Positions 1 through 7,884 of a DNA stretch of 64,000 nt are shown piece after piece. The stretch's first letter is position 1, and the number at the start of each line of letters is the position of its first letter. The stretch is from contig CAZMNW010000005.1 of NCBI GenBank assembly GCA_964567755.1, forward strand, positions 41,419 through 105,418. Direction: 5' to 3'. The stretch comes from DASRJW01 sp964567755 (GTDB taxonomy: Bacteria; Krumholzibacteriota; Krumholzibacteriia; G020349025). The notes beneath the pieces were generated by a model. The model was not told where the DNA came from. It worked only from the letters and a program-made list of their open reading frames with translations, and did not search any database. The translations under genes were made by a program, and so were the position numbers.

Positions 1-473
1 CGCAGTTTCGAGATCGCCTTGGACATCGGCCAGTTGTAAGTGTCCTCGCCTTCGATTTCGATGATCTGGTCGCCACCTTGCACGCCCTGGCTGTAGGCCG
101 GCGTGCCCTCGATGGGTGACACCACGGTGGGATACTTGTCGCGCACCGAAATCTCGATCCCCAACCCACCGAACGACCCCTGCGTGGAGGTCATCAGGTC
201 GTCGTACATCGACGTGTCGAGGAACTGACTGTGCGGGTCGAGATCCTGCAGCATCCCCTCGATCGCCTTGTGGACCAAATCCTCGGGATCGATGTCCTCC
301 TCGACGTAATACGTCGTGATCTTCTCGAAGACCCGAGTGAAGAGATCCAAGCTCTCCATCACCTTGGCCTGGTCGGGGGCGGAACGACGGCTGTCGGCGC
401 TGAGCCCATTCGCCAGCCAGAGGATCGTGAGGCCGGCTAGAGCGCCGGCGATCCAGCGGGTCCGTACTTTCAA
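1..473 (-). CDS. S41 C-terminal processing peptidase (CtpA-like), 5' part only
   Basis: The visible 157 codons read as an N-terminal signal or anchor helix, then the S41 N-terminal helical region with YYVEEDIDPEDL and a DLDPHSQFLD segment, then the start of a PDZ domain (GSFGGLGIEI, later GVQGGDQIIEIEG). This order is typical of carboxy-terminal processing proteases, which degrade or trim periplasmic proteins using a Ser-Lys dyad. The catalytic domain lies beyond the left edge of the window, so activity cannot be judged. I chose a TTG start at 471-473 because a GGGAGG Shine-Dalgarno sits 8 bases upstream and no better start precedes it. The gene has its own TATAAT-bearing leader upstream. Confidence 0.88.
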   Translation of the reverse strand, partial: MKVRTRWIAGALAGLTILWLANGLSADSRRSAPDQAKVMESLDLFTRVFEKITTYYVEEDIDPEDLVHKAIEGMLQDLDPHSQFLDTSMYDDLMTSTQGSFGGLGIEISVRDKYPTVVSPIEGTPAYSQGVQGGDQIIEIEGEDTYNWPMSKAISKL

Positions 474-812
474 GGGGTGAACCTCCCGGGCTTCCGATTC
501 CTTTGGGTCTTGAGTGTTCGGAGGCTGCGAATGGAGCGGCGAGACGGGACGGCGCCTCATTTCACTATGGCTTACGCAACCTCGCAAGGAACGTTCCAAG
601 CAGGCGACTGGGGCTGAGGACTCCGATTCAGCATTCGGCGGACTCGAAGACCGGAGTCCGTCATTCCCAGGAATTATACTCTCTCCGACAGAGCGGCCGG
701 GGGGCTTGAACCAGCCTCAACCGGCGGACGAGGCCGTTTTCCCGGCCGTCCCGCAGCGGACGGGTCCGGGATTCCGCTCCAACCCTGAAAGTCGCGGGAA
801 AACCGCTTCAAC
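474..812. other. Intergenic leader region upstream of the S41 protease
   Basis: No gene is recognised here. On the minus strand it holds a perfect TATAAT (673-678) and, just downstream, a hairpin at 639-660 with arms CGGACTC and GAGTCCG around an 8-base loop. About 160 further bases separate the hairpin from the protease start, giving a long 5' leader that could be regulatory. Confidence 0.5.
673..678 (-). promoter_or_regulatory. Candidate -10 box for the S41 protease
   Basis: A perfect TATAAT on the minus strand lies about 200 bases upstream of the TTG start. No good -35 hexamer lies 16-18 bases upstream, so the promoter call rests on the -10 alone. Confidence 0.4.
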
Positions 813-1439
813 TCAGCCCTCCCGCGCATCCGGAAGCCCGCCGGGCCGCGAGGCAGTCAAGCGCTGCACGTGCCGAATTCGCTGTACGACGGTGTACCAA
901 GAAAAGACGGTGAGAATTCCCAGCGCAGCAAGCAGCGCGCGATGACCCAAGAGCAAGCCGAGCGCGGTCACGGCAATGCGTTCCGGACGCTCGAACCACC
1001 CGACCTTGCACTCCATTCCCAAGCCCTCGGCGCGCGCGCGTGTGTAGCTGGTGATGAGCGACCCGCCAAGGGCCACCAGAACGACCACGCTCCACAGACC
1101 CTCTTGGGCAGCATGGAAGCGCAGGAAATACGCCGCAATCCCGGCCAGCACCACGGTTTCATCGATGCGGTCGATGGTGCTGTCGAGGAAAGCGCCGAAG
1201 CGCGTCACCCTGCTCGTGCGTCGTGCCAGAGCGCCATCCAGACCATCGCAGATCGACGCGAGGAGCAGAACGATGGCGCCGAGTCGCGGGTGACCCCACC
1301 CGATGGCGAGTCCAGCCGCGACGTTGAGGAGCAATCCGAACAGAGTCACCGCGGTGGGCGTCACGCCCGCGCGCGCCAGCACCTCGACGAGCGGTGCCAC
1401 CAGCGCGTAAGCGCGTTCTTTCCAAAACGCCTTGTTCAA
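813..1439 (-). CDS. CDP-alcohol phosphatidyltransferase family protein
   Basis: This integral membrane enzyme family moves a phosphatidyl group from a CDP-linked donor to an alcohol such as glycerol phosphate or inositol phosphate. The full signature D-x2-D-G-x2-A-R-x8-G-x3-D-x3-D is visible (DGLDGALAR, then G, D and D at the correct spacing), followed by four or five hydrophobic helices. Length is 208 aa, usual for the family. I chose the TTG start at 1437-1439 because AGGAG lies 7 bases upstream; reading further upstream gives an unhelpful Cys- and Arg-rich tail. The acceptor alcohol cannot be told from sequence, so PgsA-like or phosphatidylinositol-phosphate-synthase-like roles are both possible. 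Confidence 0.88.
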   Translation of the reverse strand: MNKAFWKERAYALVAPLVEVLARAGVTPTAVTLFGLLLNVAAGLAIGWGHPRLGAIVLLLASICDGLDGALARRTSRVTRFGAFLDSTIDRIDETVVLAGIAAYFLRFHAAQEGLWSVVVLVALGGSLITSYTRARAEGLGMECKVGWFERPERIAVTALGLLLGHRALLAALGILTVFSWYTVVQRIRHVQRLTASRPGGLPDAREG

Positions 1440-1828
1440 TCTCGATCTCCTGTTCGACGAGCCGCAGACGCTAGCACCGTCATCACGCGGACAGCAAGGC
1501 GGAACGCCTGCGGTGCGGTGAATGAAGCAGTCCATCGCGTGGCGCGAAACGCCTCAGAATGGCGCGGCGTGGAGTGGAAGGAACCTTGCTTTGATTGGCC
1601 AAGTGATCGTGCTGTTCCTGACGATGCAGTGCGTCACGTCGGTGGCGCCGACCGGGCCGGTCTGAAGGACACCCCTCGCATGACTTCTCGGTCTGGCGGC
1701 GCCTCCCACGTGACGGAATCGTCGTAATTCCGTGGGGTCGAGAACGCCTCCGATCACGCTGCCGGCCGGGTCATGCTCCTTCCTCGCCAAATGCATTGCC
1801 CGCCGGCGGCGTGTCTTCCCCAAGGCCA
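1440..1828. other. Intergenic region, nothing recognised
   Basis: About 390 bases between nadE and the phosphatidyltransferase gene. A minus-strand frame stays open through it but gives no family-like sequence. I see no RNA gene or clear promoter. Confidence 0.4.
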
Positions 1829-2701
1829 TCAGCGTTTCCAATCCCGCGGGTAACGGAAATCGTGCGTGATACTCCGGCCCGACACCTTGGCGATGAGCGG
1901 CATGCGCCGCTTGTACTGTGAATGTGTCACCAACTCTTCGACGCGGGTGACGAAGCTCGGTTCGAAACCGAGCTGCAACAGCTCTTCGTGCCGGTAGCGC
2001 CGTTCGATCATGAAATGCAACAGCTCGTCCACGCTGGCGTAGGAAAAGCCCAGCTCCTTCTCGTCGGTTTGTCCCTGCCAAAGATCCGCAGTGGGATGCT
2101 TGTCGACGATCGCCGGTGGCACGCCGATCGCGGCCGCCAATGCCCACACTTGGGTCTTGTAGAGATCGCCGATGGGGTTGATGGCGGACGCCAGATCGCC
2201 ATGGATGGTGCCGTAGCCGAGGAACAGCTCGGTCTTGTTGCTGGTGCCGAGCACCAGTGCGCCGAGCTCCGCCGAGCGGTCGTAGAGAATGCTCATACGC
2301 TCGCGCGCCATCTTGTTGCCGCGCTGGAGCATCGTCGCCCGGGGAAAATGCTCGAAGTACGCATCGACCTGCGCCGAAATGTCGAGCCGCAACGAATGCA
2401 GGCCCGTGGCACGGATGACCTGCTCGGCGTCGGCCCCACTGCGCGGATCGGAGGTGCGGTAGGGCATCAGCACACCGGTGACATTGGCGGGCGACAAGGC
2501 CTCGGCAGCCAAATAGGCCACCAGCGCCGAATCCACTCCGCCCGAGACTCCGAGCACGGCGTGCCGGAGGCCGACCTTGTGCACCTCGTCACGGATGAAA
2601 GCGACGAGCACCTTGCGCAAGAGATCGACATCGATCTTGCGATCGCGATACCCCTGCCGCAGCCGATGCACCATCGCGGTGTGCGCGTCTGTCCTCTTCA
2701 C
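1829..2701 (-). CDS. nadE: NAD+ synthetase, synthetase (PP-loop) subunit
   Basis: NadE amidates nicotinate adenine dinucleotide to NAD+ through an adenylate intermediate. The N-type ATP pyrophosphatase loop SGGVDSALVAYLA is near residue 50, followed by GTSNKTELFLGYGT and DLYKTQVWALA, both typical of NadE. The GTG start at 2699-2701 has GAGG 7 bases upstream and gives 290 aa, close to the usual 270-290 aa of the stand-alone enzyme. The gene lies 35 bases downstream of a nitrilase-type glutaminase gene in a different frame. In most bacteria using glutamine these two parts form one 540-680 aa protein, so the pair probably works as a two-subunit glutamine-dependent synthetase. Confidence 0.9.
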   Translation of the reverse strand: MKRTDAHTAMVHRLRQGYRDRKIDVDLLRKVLVAFIRDEVHKVGLRHAVLGVSGGVDSALVAYLAAEALSPANVTGVLMPYRTSDPRSGADAEQVIRATGLHSLRLDISAQVDAYFEHFPRATMLQRGNKMARERMSILYDRSAELGALVLGTSNKTELFLGYGTIHGDLASAINPIGDLYKTQVWALAAAIGVPPAIVDKHPTADLWQGQTDEKELGFSYASVDELLHFMIERRYRHEELLQLGFEPSFVTRVEELVTHSQYKRRMPLIAKVSGRSITHDFRYPRDWKR

Positions 2702-2736
2702 GTCAGAACCTCGAGCGCGATCATGCGGCGACCCTT

Positions 2737-3696
2737 TCAACGCCGGTCCTCTTCCCTGGCCTTGTGTGCGCCGCCGTCGCCTATTTCGGGCCCGCGCACG
2801 GTTCGCTCGCGCTGGATGCGCTTCAGCTCGCTCAGTGTGAGATCCAGCCTTTCGCTCCGCAAGGTCGGATCGCTGACACGATAGCGACGGACCTCGTTCC
2901 AATCGATTTCACACGTGAACAGCCCGGCCTCGAGCAACGGCGCTTCGAAAGACGACCGCCCGCCTGGCGCCAGCACCCTCGACCCACCCCAGAACGACAG
3001 CCCGTCTTCGAACCCGACGCGGTTCACGAGCACGACGAAGCAACCGAACAGCTGGCTGTACATCTTGAGCGCCGTCGCCCACACGTCGATGTTGGAATGC
3101 TCCTCGCCGACGTCGGCGCCGCGCAGCGGGCTCGCCGCCGCGGCGATGACGAGCTCGGCACCGTCCTGCGACAAGATGTACATCGCCGACGGGTGCCAGA
3201 GATCTTCGCAGAGGACGATTCCGAAGCGGCCGAGCTTGGTATCGAAAGCACGAATGTGTTCCCCCGCGGCGTACAAGCGCCCTTCTTCGAACAAGCCGTA
3301 AGTCGGCAGGTATACCTTCCGATGCACGGACACCAGCCGCCCGTCCTCGCAGAAGGCGTAACTGTTGAAGAAACGGTGGTCGGTTGCTTCCTCGACGAAG
3401 CCGAAGCCGAGGCTCAAGCCACGACTTGCCTGCACCAAGCGCGTGAACTCCGGCGTGCGTCGGGTTTGGGCCACGTCGGGCACGAGGTCGCGCAGCTGGT
3501 AGCCGACGAGCGAGAGCTCCGGGAACAGCACGAGCTCCGCCGACTGGCCGCGCGCCGTTTCCAGCATGTCGAGGTGCATGTCGAGGTTCGCAGCGACATC
3601 CCCGAGCCGGGGCGCGAGCTGTCCGAGCCCGAGTCGCAGCGAGCGCAGGCCTTGGCCGCTGTCGATGCGCGGTGCCGTGGTGGTTCTCGTCGCCAT
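2737..3696 (-). CDS. Nitrilase-superfamily amidohydrolase, probable glutaminase partner of NadE
   Basis: A single C-N hydrolase domain of 319 aa. The Glu-Lys-Cys triad is intact: Glu in LFPELSLVGY, Lys in HRKVYLPTYG, and Cys in IVLCEDLWHP. The LPTYGLFEE and YILSQDGAELV segments match the glutaminase half of glutamine-dependent NAD synthetases rather than other nitrilases. Its expected job is to release ammonia from glutamine for the NadE encoded 35 bases downstream. The C-terminal tail (about 40 residues, charged) corresponds to the linker seen in fused enzymes. The ATG at 3694-3696 has a poor ribosome binding site; a slightly later start is possible. Confidence 0.85.
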   Translation of the reverse strand: MATRTTTAPRIDSGQGLRSLRLGLGQLAPRLGDVAANLDMHLDMLETARGQSAELVLFPELSLVGYQLRDLVPDVAQTRRTPEFTRLVQASRGLSLGFGFVEEATDHRFFNSYAFCEDGRLVSVHRKVYLPTYGLFEEGRLYAAGEHIRAFDTKLGRFGIVLCEDLWHPSAMYILSQDGAELVIAAAASPLRGADVGEEHSNIDVWATALKMYSQLFGCFVVLVNRVGFEDGLSFWGGSRVLAPGGRSSFEAPLLEAGLFTCEIDWNEVRRYRVSDPTLRSERLDLTLSELKRIQRERTVRGPEIGDGGAHKAREEDRR

Positions 3697-3782
3697 GGTC
3701 CAAGAGTACTACACGAATGCGCCTCAGATGCGCACGTCCGTGACGTCGCCAAGATCGATCCCGAACTGGTGGCGTCCATCGC

Positions 3783-4370
3783 TCACTCCTGCTGCTGGTC
3801 GCGTTGGGCTTTGGACGTGAGGCGCGCGACCATCTGCGGCACGGTCACGCCGTTGCCGGCGCGGTGCGTAATCTCGATGGCGTCGCCGGCGGTGATTTCG
3901 CCTTCGCGTTCGACGGCCAGATACCACCCCGTGCGGCCGCTGTGCAGGAAGCGCTTCACCATGTCCGCGCGGCGGAATCGAATGCCGAGCTTGAAGCACG
4001 GCAAGCGTGGCTGCGTCACCCGGAACGCGGCGGTGCCAATGTGAAGGCGATCGCCGATCTGGACTTCCGCCTCGAGGAGCCCCGCGATGGTGAGGTTCTC
4101 CCCAAATGCCCCCCATACGAGCTCCATGTCCGGGAATTCGTCGAGCCAGTGCGCATAGTGCTCGGAAGGGTAAGCGTACACGGCCTTGTTCGGTCCGCCA
4201 TGCACCGAGAGATCGGACTGCGCGTCGCCTTCGAGATTGAGTGTGCGTACCCGAATCGTCCCCGCCACCGGAGACTTCCAAATGGAGGTGCGGATGGTTT
4301 TCCCGTCCCACTCCACCTCGCGCGGCAGCCCGACGTTGATGGAGATCAACCGGCACGGCTCATGGGACAT
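3783..4370 (-). CDS. MOSC domain protein, YiiM type
   Basis: MOSC domains bind sulfur carried on a conserved Cys and are found in molybdenum cofactor sulfurases and in YiiM/YuaD-type detoxification proteins. Here VHGGPNKAVYAYP, GENLTIAGL and QPRLPCFKLGIRF are the YiiM hallmarks, with Cys in the last one. Length is 195 aa. The ATG at 4368-4370 has GGGAGA close upstream and lies inside the 3' end of the methyltransferase gene (11-base overlap), so the two are translationally coupled. The substrate is unknown; YiiM proteins reduce N-hydroxylated bases. Confidence 0.87.
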   Translation of the reverse strand: MSHEPCRLISINVGLPREVEWDGKTIRTSIWKSPVAGTIRVRTLNLEGDAQSDLSVHGGPNKAVYAYPSEHYAHWLDEFPDMELVWGAFGENLTIAGLLEAEVQIGDRLHIGTAAFRVTQPRLPCFKLGIRFRRADMVKRFLHSGRTGWYLAVEREGEITAGDAIEITHRAGNGVTVPQMVARLTSKAQRDQQQE

Positions 4371-4992
4371 GGGCTTCTCCCACGCTGGCGTCGAGCGGCG
4401 AATCCGACCGCGCGGCACGGTTCTCGAACACGCTGAATTGAAACGGTTGTGTCGTATTCGCGGGTGTTCGATGCAGCTCTTCTCGCCAAGTCACGAGACG
4501 GAACGGCTCGCCGAGCTCGGCCACGAGCGCTTCCGGTGTGTACAACTGCACCGGGAGACCGCTGCAGCGCTCCGGGCCTTCGGGCGCGAAGGTGGCGATG
4601 ATCGCATGACCTGACGGGCGCAAGGCGGCGCGCAATCGCTGCACGTAAGCGGCGCGATCGTGCCATAGCGCATAGTGTGCCGATTGCAGAGTCGCTCCGA
4701 GCACGTCCGTTTGCAGCCACACCACCCGCGAAGCCAGAGCGCCGAGGCGGGTCCGTGCTTGGGCAAGCCCCGCGGCCGCGAGGTCGAGGACGGTGATCGA
4801 GCGATATCCCGCTGCCAGCAACCCATCGACCAGCGTCGAGCCGCCTCCTCCGACGTCGATCAGCGCCGCCGATTTGTCGGTCAGGAACTCTTCGATGAGA
4901 GCGAGAGACGTTTCGGGTCGCGACTGAAACCAGCTGACCTCGTGGGGCGATCGCGTACTGTACTGGGTCTCCCAGTGCTGTTTTCGATCCAT
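4360..4992 (-). CDS. Class I SAM-dependent methyltransferase, with an internal gap
   Basis: The SAM-binding motif I is LIDVGGGGSTLVD (residues 44-56), and motif II ends in the acidic LDLA. The family usually continues as WHDRAVFHFL plus a charged turn and then AYV-QLR; here residues 110-120 read WHDRAAYVQRLRA, so about ten residues between WHDRA and AYV are missing. The loss is in frame and the rest (GHAIIATFAPEGPERCSGLPV) is conserved. The function is therefore uncertain even though the fold is clear. The product is 210 aa and is followed by the overlapping MOSC gene, which hints at a shared detoxification role. Confidence 0.82.
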   Translation of the reverse strand: MDRKQHWETQYSTRSPHEVSWFQSRPETSLALIEEFLTDKSAALIDVGGGGSTLVDGLLAAGYRSITVLDLAAAGLAQARTRLGALASRVVWLQTDVLGATLQSAHYALWHDRAAYVQRLRAALRPSGHAIIATFAPEGPERCSGLPVQLYTPEALVAELGEPFRLVTWREELHRTPANTTQPFQFSVFENRAARSDSPLDASVGEAHVP

Positions 4993-5048
4993 GGCATGCA
5001 GTCTATCTCAGATGCCGTGGCGGGGCTCGTGAGTCTCGTGCGCGACGG

Positions 5049-6497
5049 TCAGAACTGTGGGTCGTCGAGACGTGCGGGCATGTCGGCGAGAACGAAGGCC
5101 ATGACGGCCATCGCCGCCACGTGCTTGCGCAGCTCGACGGCATCCACCTTGTCGAGCATGTCGGCCGGGGTGTGATGCCATTCAAAATAGCGCTCGCCGA
5201 TCGTGCGATGCGACAGGCCTGGCACACCCAACTTCATCAACGGGCCGATGTCGGCGCCGCCGCCGTCGTCGGTGATCCGGTCGCCGCCGAGGCCGGTGAG
5301 CAGCTGGGCGATCTCGCGCGCTCGTGCCACGGCGCATGCATGTCGCTCGCTGCCGGCGGTGTCGTTCGGCTCGTGTTCCACCCGCACCCCGAAGCCCGCC
5401 AGGCGCTCGACGCCCATATCGGCTTCGATGGCCGCCACGTGATTGTGCACCGCGGTGCCGAGAGAATCGCGGTAGGCTGTCGCGCCACGCAAGCCATTCT
5501 CTTCGTTCGTCCACAGCACGACACGGATCGTGCGTCGCGGTCGCAATCCGAGCGCATGGATGATCCGCAGCGCCTCCATGGCGAGAATGCAGCCGCCACC
5601 ATCGTCATGCGCTCCCTGGCCGACATCCCACGAATCGAGGTGACCGCCGAGAACAACGACCTCTTCGGGGCGTTCGCGGCCACGCAGTTCACCAATCACG
5701 TTGTGTGACAACACGTCGGGAAATTTCTTGGCTTCCATTTGCAGACGCACGCGCACGGTGTGGCCTTGGTCGAGGAGCCGATGCAGCATCGTCGCGTCTT
5801 CGATCGTCACCGCTGCGGCAGGGATCTTGTTCGTGGTGACCTTGTCGCCGGGGATCTTGTCCTCTTCGTAGCGCAGCGCGCCCGTGTGCGGCGTGCGCAA
5901 GCTCGTGGGACCGACGGAGCGCACCAACACCGCCACGGCACCACGGGCGGCGGCGCGCGTGGCACCGCTGCCGCGATATTTCACGGTTTCGCCGTAGCTG
6001 GTGAACGGCACGTCGTAGAGCACGATCCTGCCACGCACGGCGCTGTCCGGGAGTGCATCGAGCATGTCGTAGCTGCTCACGGCGATCAGGGGTGCGGTGA
6101 TGCCGCGCTTCGGCGTCCCCACACTTCCTCCCAGTCCCAACATGGCGAGCGGCATGACGCGTGGTTCCAGCATTTCAGCGCTCTCGCGCCCGCGTACCCA
6201 ACGTGGCACCCGCACCGGTTGCAAGCGCACATCCAGGCCATCGGCGCGCATGCTGGCTGCCGCCCATTCGATCGCGAGGTCGAGCTGCTTCGATCCGCTC
6301 AGTCGATGCCCGATGCCGTCACACAGCTCCGACAGACGCGCGTAGGCGTGATCGCTGGTGAGCGCCGCACCCACGAGCTGCGCGGCTTGGTCGCGATAGG
6401 TTTCCGCAAGAGTGAGTGACTCGGCTGCGCTGGCCCTGGCGTTGAGGAAGAAGACGCATGACACCGGTAACAGCCACCGGAGGACGCAGGCGTACAA
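5049..6497 (-). CDS. Secreted M28 family zinc aminopeptidase/carboxypeptidase
   Basis: An exported metallopeptidase with two zinc ions. The order is signal peptide, an N-terminal half with an inserted PA domain (PLIAVSSYDML to IPAAAVTIEDA), then the peptidase core with ligand motifs GGHLDSWDVGQGAHDDGGG, NEENGLRGA, EADMGVE and the final His in WHHTPADMLD. This is the plasma glutamate carboxypeptidase/M28 arrangement. I chose TTG at 6495-6497 because GGAGG lies 6 bases upstream and the protein then begins directly with a normal signal peptide; a GTG at 6564-6566 is also open but adds a basic tail. The product is 482 aa. It follows the HU gene on the same strand. Confidence 0.9.
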   Translation of the reverse strand: MYACVLRWLLPVSCVFFLNARASAAESLTLAETYRDQAAQLVGAALTSDHAYARLSELCDGIGHRLSGSKQLDLAIEWAAASMRADGLDVRLQPVRVPRWVRGRESAEMLEPRVMPLAMLGLGGSVGTPKRGITAPLIAVSSYDMLDALPDSAVRGRIVLYDVPFTSYGETVKYRGSGATRAAARGAVAVLVRSVGPTSLRTPHTGALRYEEDKIPGDKVTTNKIPAAAVTIEDATMLHRLLDQGHTVRVRLQMEAKKFPDVLSHNVIGELRGRERPEEVVVLGGHLDSWDVGQGAHDDGGGCILAMEALRIIHALGLRPRRTIRVVLWTNEENGLRGATAYRDSLGTAVHNHVAAIEADMGVERLAGFGVRVEHEPNDTAGSERHACAVARAREIAQLLTGLGGDRITDDGGGADIGPLMKLGVPGLSHRTIGERYFEWHHTPADMLDKVDAVELRKHVAAMAVMAFVLADMPARLDDPQF

Positions 6498-6575
6498 ACC
6501 GATCCTCCGCGGAAACGGGGCTTTGCCCAAGTTTGGGCCGGAGGTGCGCCCGTTGCCGCGACGCACAGCCGCAAT

Positions 6576-6857
6576 TCACCGTCGCGACGCGACCAAGTCC
6601 TTGAGTTCCTTGGAGACTTTGAACACGGGCACGCGCCGCTCTGGGACCGGCGCAGGATCACCCGTGCGTGGATTACGCGCGACGCGCGCCTTGCGCTGTT
6701 TGACCTTGAAGGTGCCAAACCCGCGAATCTCCAAATGCTTGCCCTCGGCGAGCGCGTCCGACACCGTCTTGAGGAATTGATCGACGGCCTCGGCGATCTC
6801 CTTCTTGGTCAGTCCGGTCTTGGCGGCAATGTCCTCGACGATCTCTGCCTTGGTCAT
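6576..6857 (-). CDS. HU/IHF family DNA-binding protein
   Basis: A small nucleoid protein that bends DNA as a dimer. MTKAEIVEDIAAKTGLTKKE at the start, GFGTFKVKQRKARVARNP in the beta-arm with the Arg-Asn-Pro tip, and VPVFKVSKELKDLV at the end are diagnostic. The product is 93 aa, the normal length. The ATG at 6855-6857 has GGAGAG 6 bases upstream. A near-consensus sigma-70 promoter lies about 60 bases upstream. The M28 peptidase gene follows closely, so the two may share a transcript. Confidence 0.95.
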   Translation of the reverse strand: MTKAEIVEDIAAKTGLTKKEIAEAVDQFLKTVSDALAEGKHLEIRGFGTFKVKQRKARVARNPRTGDPAPVPERRVPVFKVSKELKDLVASRR

Positions 6858-6913
6858 TGAGATCTCTCCACGAACCGTTCGGACACCACACACAGCTTCG
6901 AGGATGCATCGCC

Positions 6914-6942
6914 ACTCTAGCGGGCCTCGTCGTGACTGTCAA
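6914..6942 (-). promoter_or_regulatory. Sigma-70-type promoter of the HU gene
   Basis: On the minus strand TTGACA (6937-6942) and TAGAGT (6914-6919) are separated by exactly 17 bases. The expected transcript starts near 6907 and gives a leader of about 50 bases before the HU start. This is the best promoter in the left third of the window. Confidence 0.8.
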
Positions 6943-7357
6943 GATCATACGCCACAGCGAGTTACCGAGGCATATCCGCGATCCCTCCCGTCGACCGGTG
7001 CAAAGTGCCGGCTCGAAGCGTCTGGAGCGTCGCAGAGCCCCAAGCCTGCTCTGGCCTGTGGAGCCCTGAAACAACACCGAGCCGTCCCGCGAACGCCGGT
7101 CTTCTTCCGTCGAGAAAGCTCCATTCGGTTCCCGACAGTGTGTGGACAGCCGCGGCATGTGCGTTGCAATGGCGTGGAAGTCGTCGTCACATAGTTCGAG
7201 ATCGCTCCTGCAGGTTCCAGGACCTGCCGTCTCGACGCCTTCGCGCACGACGCCAAGCACGACGTGGATTTGCCCAATGCGACCAATCGATCGGACGCAG
7301 GCACCACGGGCCGGCTCGGATGCCGAATCGTGCGGCCCAACAGGAGGTTGGAATCCA
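6943..7357. other. Divergent intergenic region between HU and a lipoprotein gene
   Basis: About 415 bases with no family-like reading frame. It carries the upstream side of the HU promoter and, at the right end, the AGGAGG site of the lipoprotein gene. No structured RNA was recognised with confidence. Confidence 0.4.
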
Positions 7358-7816
7358 ATGTTGCGTCGAATGAATCTTTGGGTCGCAATCGCTCTTGCGG
7401 CCGTGACGGGCGTCGCAGGCTGTGGAAACGACACTTCCTCACCATTGGCACCAGAGGACAGCGTTCCACCTGCCCTCGTGACCGAACTCGGAGCCTACGT
7501 GCACGTCGGGTCGAGCCCGAACGTGTCGCTGCATTGGAACCCGGGCACCGAGCCCGATCTCACCGGCTACCGCGTCTATCGATCCGAAGCTCGTTACGCT
7601 TCCGGCTCGACCAAGCGCGGCAGCAGCCGTGTCGACGCGGTGGTATTGGACGTGGTCACCACATCGACCTTCGTGGACGAGAACGTGATCCTCGGCGCGA
7701 GCTACCGATACGCCGTCACGGCCATCGATGTCGCAGGCAACGAGAGTCCACGCACGTTCATGGCTGTCCTGGTCGCACCTGCCTCGGCTCGTGACCCAGG
7801 CGACTCCATCGACTGA
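7358..7816 (+). CDS. Small lipoprotein with a fibronectin type III domain
   Basis: The N-terminus is a lipoprotein signal ending in the lipobox VAGC, so the mature protein starts at Cys and is membrane anchored. The rest is one FN3-like domain: NVSLHWNPGTEPDLTGYRVYRS, a TTSTFVDENV strand, then GASYRYAVTAIDVAGNES, the classic FN3 end. There is no catalytic motif. The product is 152 aa. AGGAGG at 7342-7347 lies 10 bases before the ATG. The gene converges on pabC with a hairpin between them. It is probably an envelope adhesion or scaffold protein, but its role is unknown. Confidence 0.8.
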   Translation: MLRRMNLWVAIALAAVTGVAGCGNDTSSPLAPEDSVPPALVTELGAYVHVGSSPNVSLHWNPGTEPDLTGYRVYRSEARYASGSTKRGSSRVDAVVLDVVTTSTFVDENVILGASYRYAVTAIDVAGNESPRTFMAVLVAPASARDPGDSID

Positions 7817-7842
7817 GATCCTCCTCGGTCTCAAGGATGCGT

Positions 7843-7873
7843 GCACGGGCCGGCCCAGTGGGTCGGCCCGTGC
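7843..7873. terminator. Hairpin between convergent genes
   Basis: Arms GCACGGGCCG and CGGCCCGTGC enclose an 11-base centre that pairs further, giving a stem of 12-13 pairs. There is no T-tract on either side, so it may be a weak or Rho-assisted bidirectional terminator. Confidence 0.55.
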
Positions 7874-7884
7874 TGTGACTCCGA

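Noticed and set aside
690..745. Minus-strand GGTTCAAGCCC resembling a tRNA T-arm
   Set aside because: The flanking bases do not pair as a T-stem and no acceptor, D or anticodon arms are found around it.
2702..2902. Upstream extension of the NadE frame to 2902
   Set aside because: The extra residues are Arg-rich shadow of the overlapping glutaminase gene; a better start with a Shine-Dalgarno lies at 2699-2701.
6943..7357. Possible 6S-like or other structured RNA opposite the lipoprotein gene
   Set aside because: Some GC-rich pairing is possible but no known consensus is met; a covariance search would be needed.
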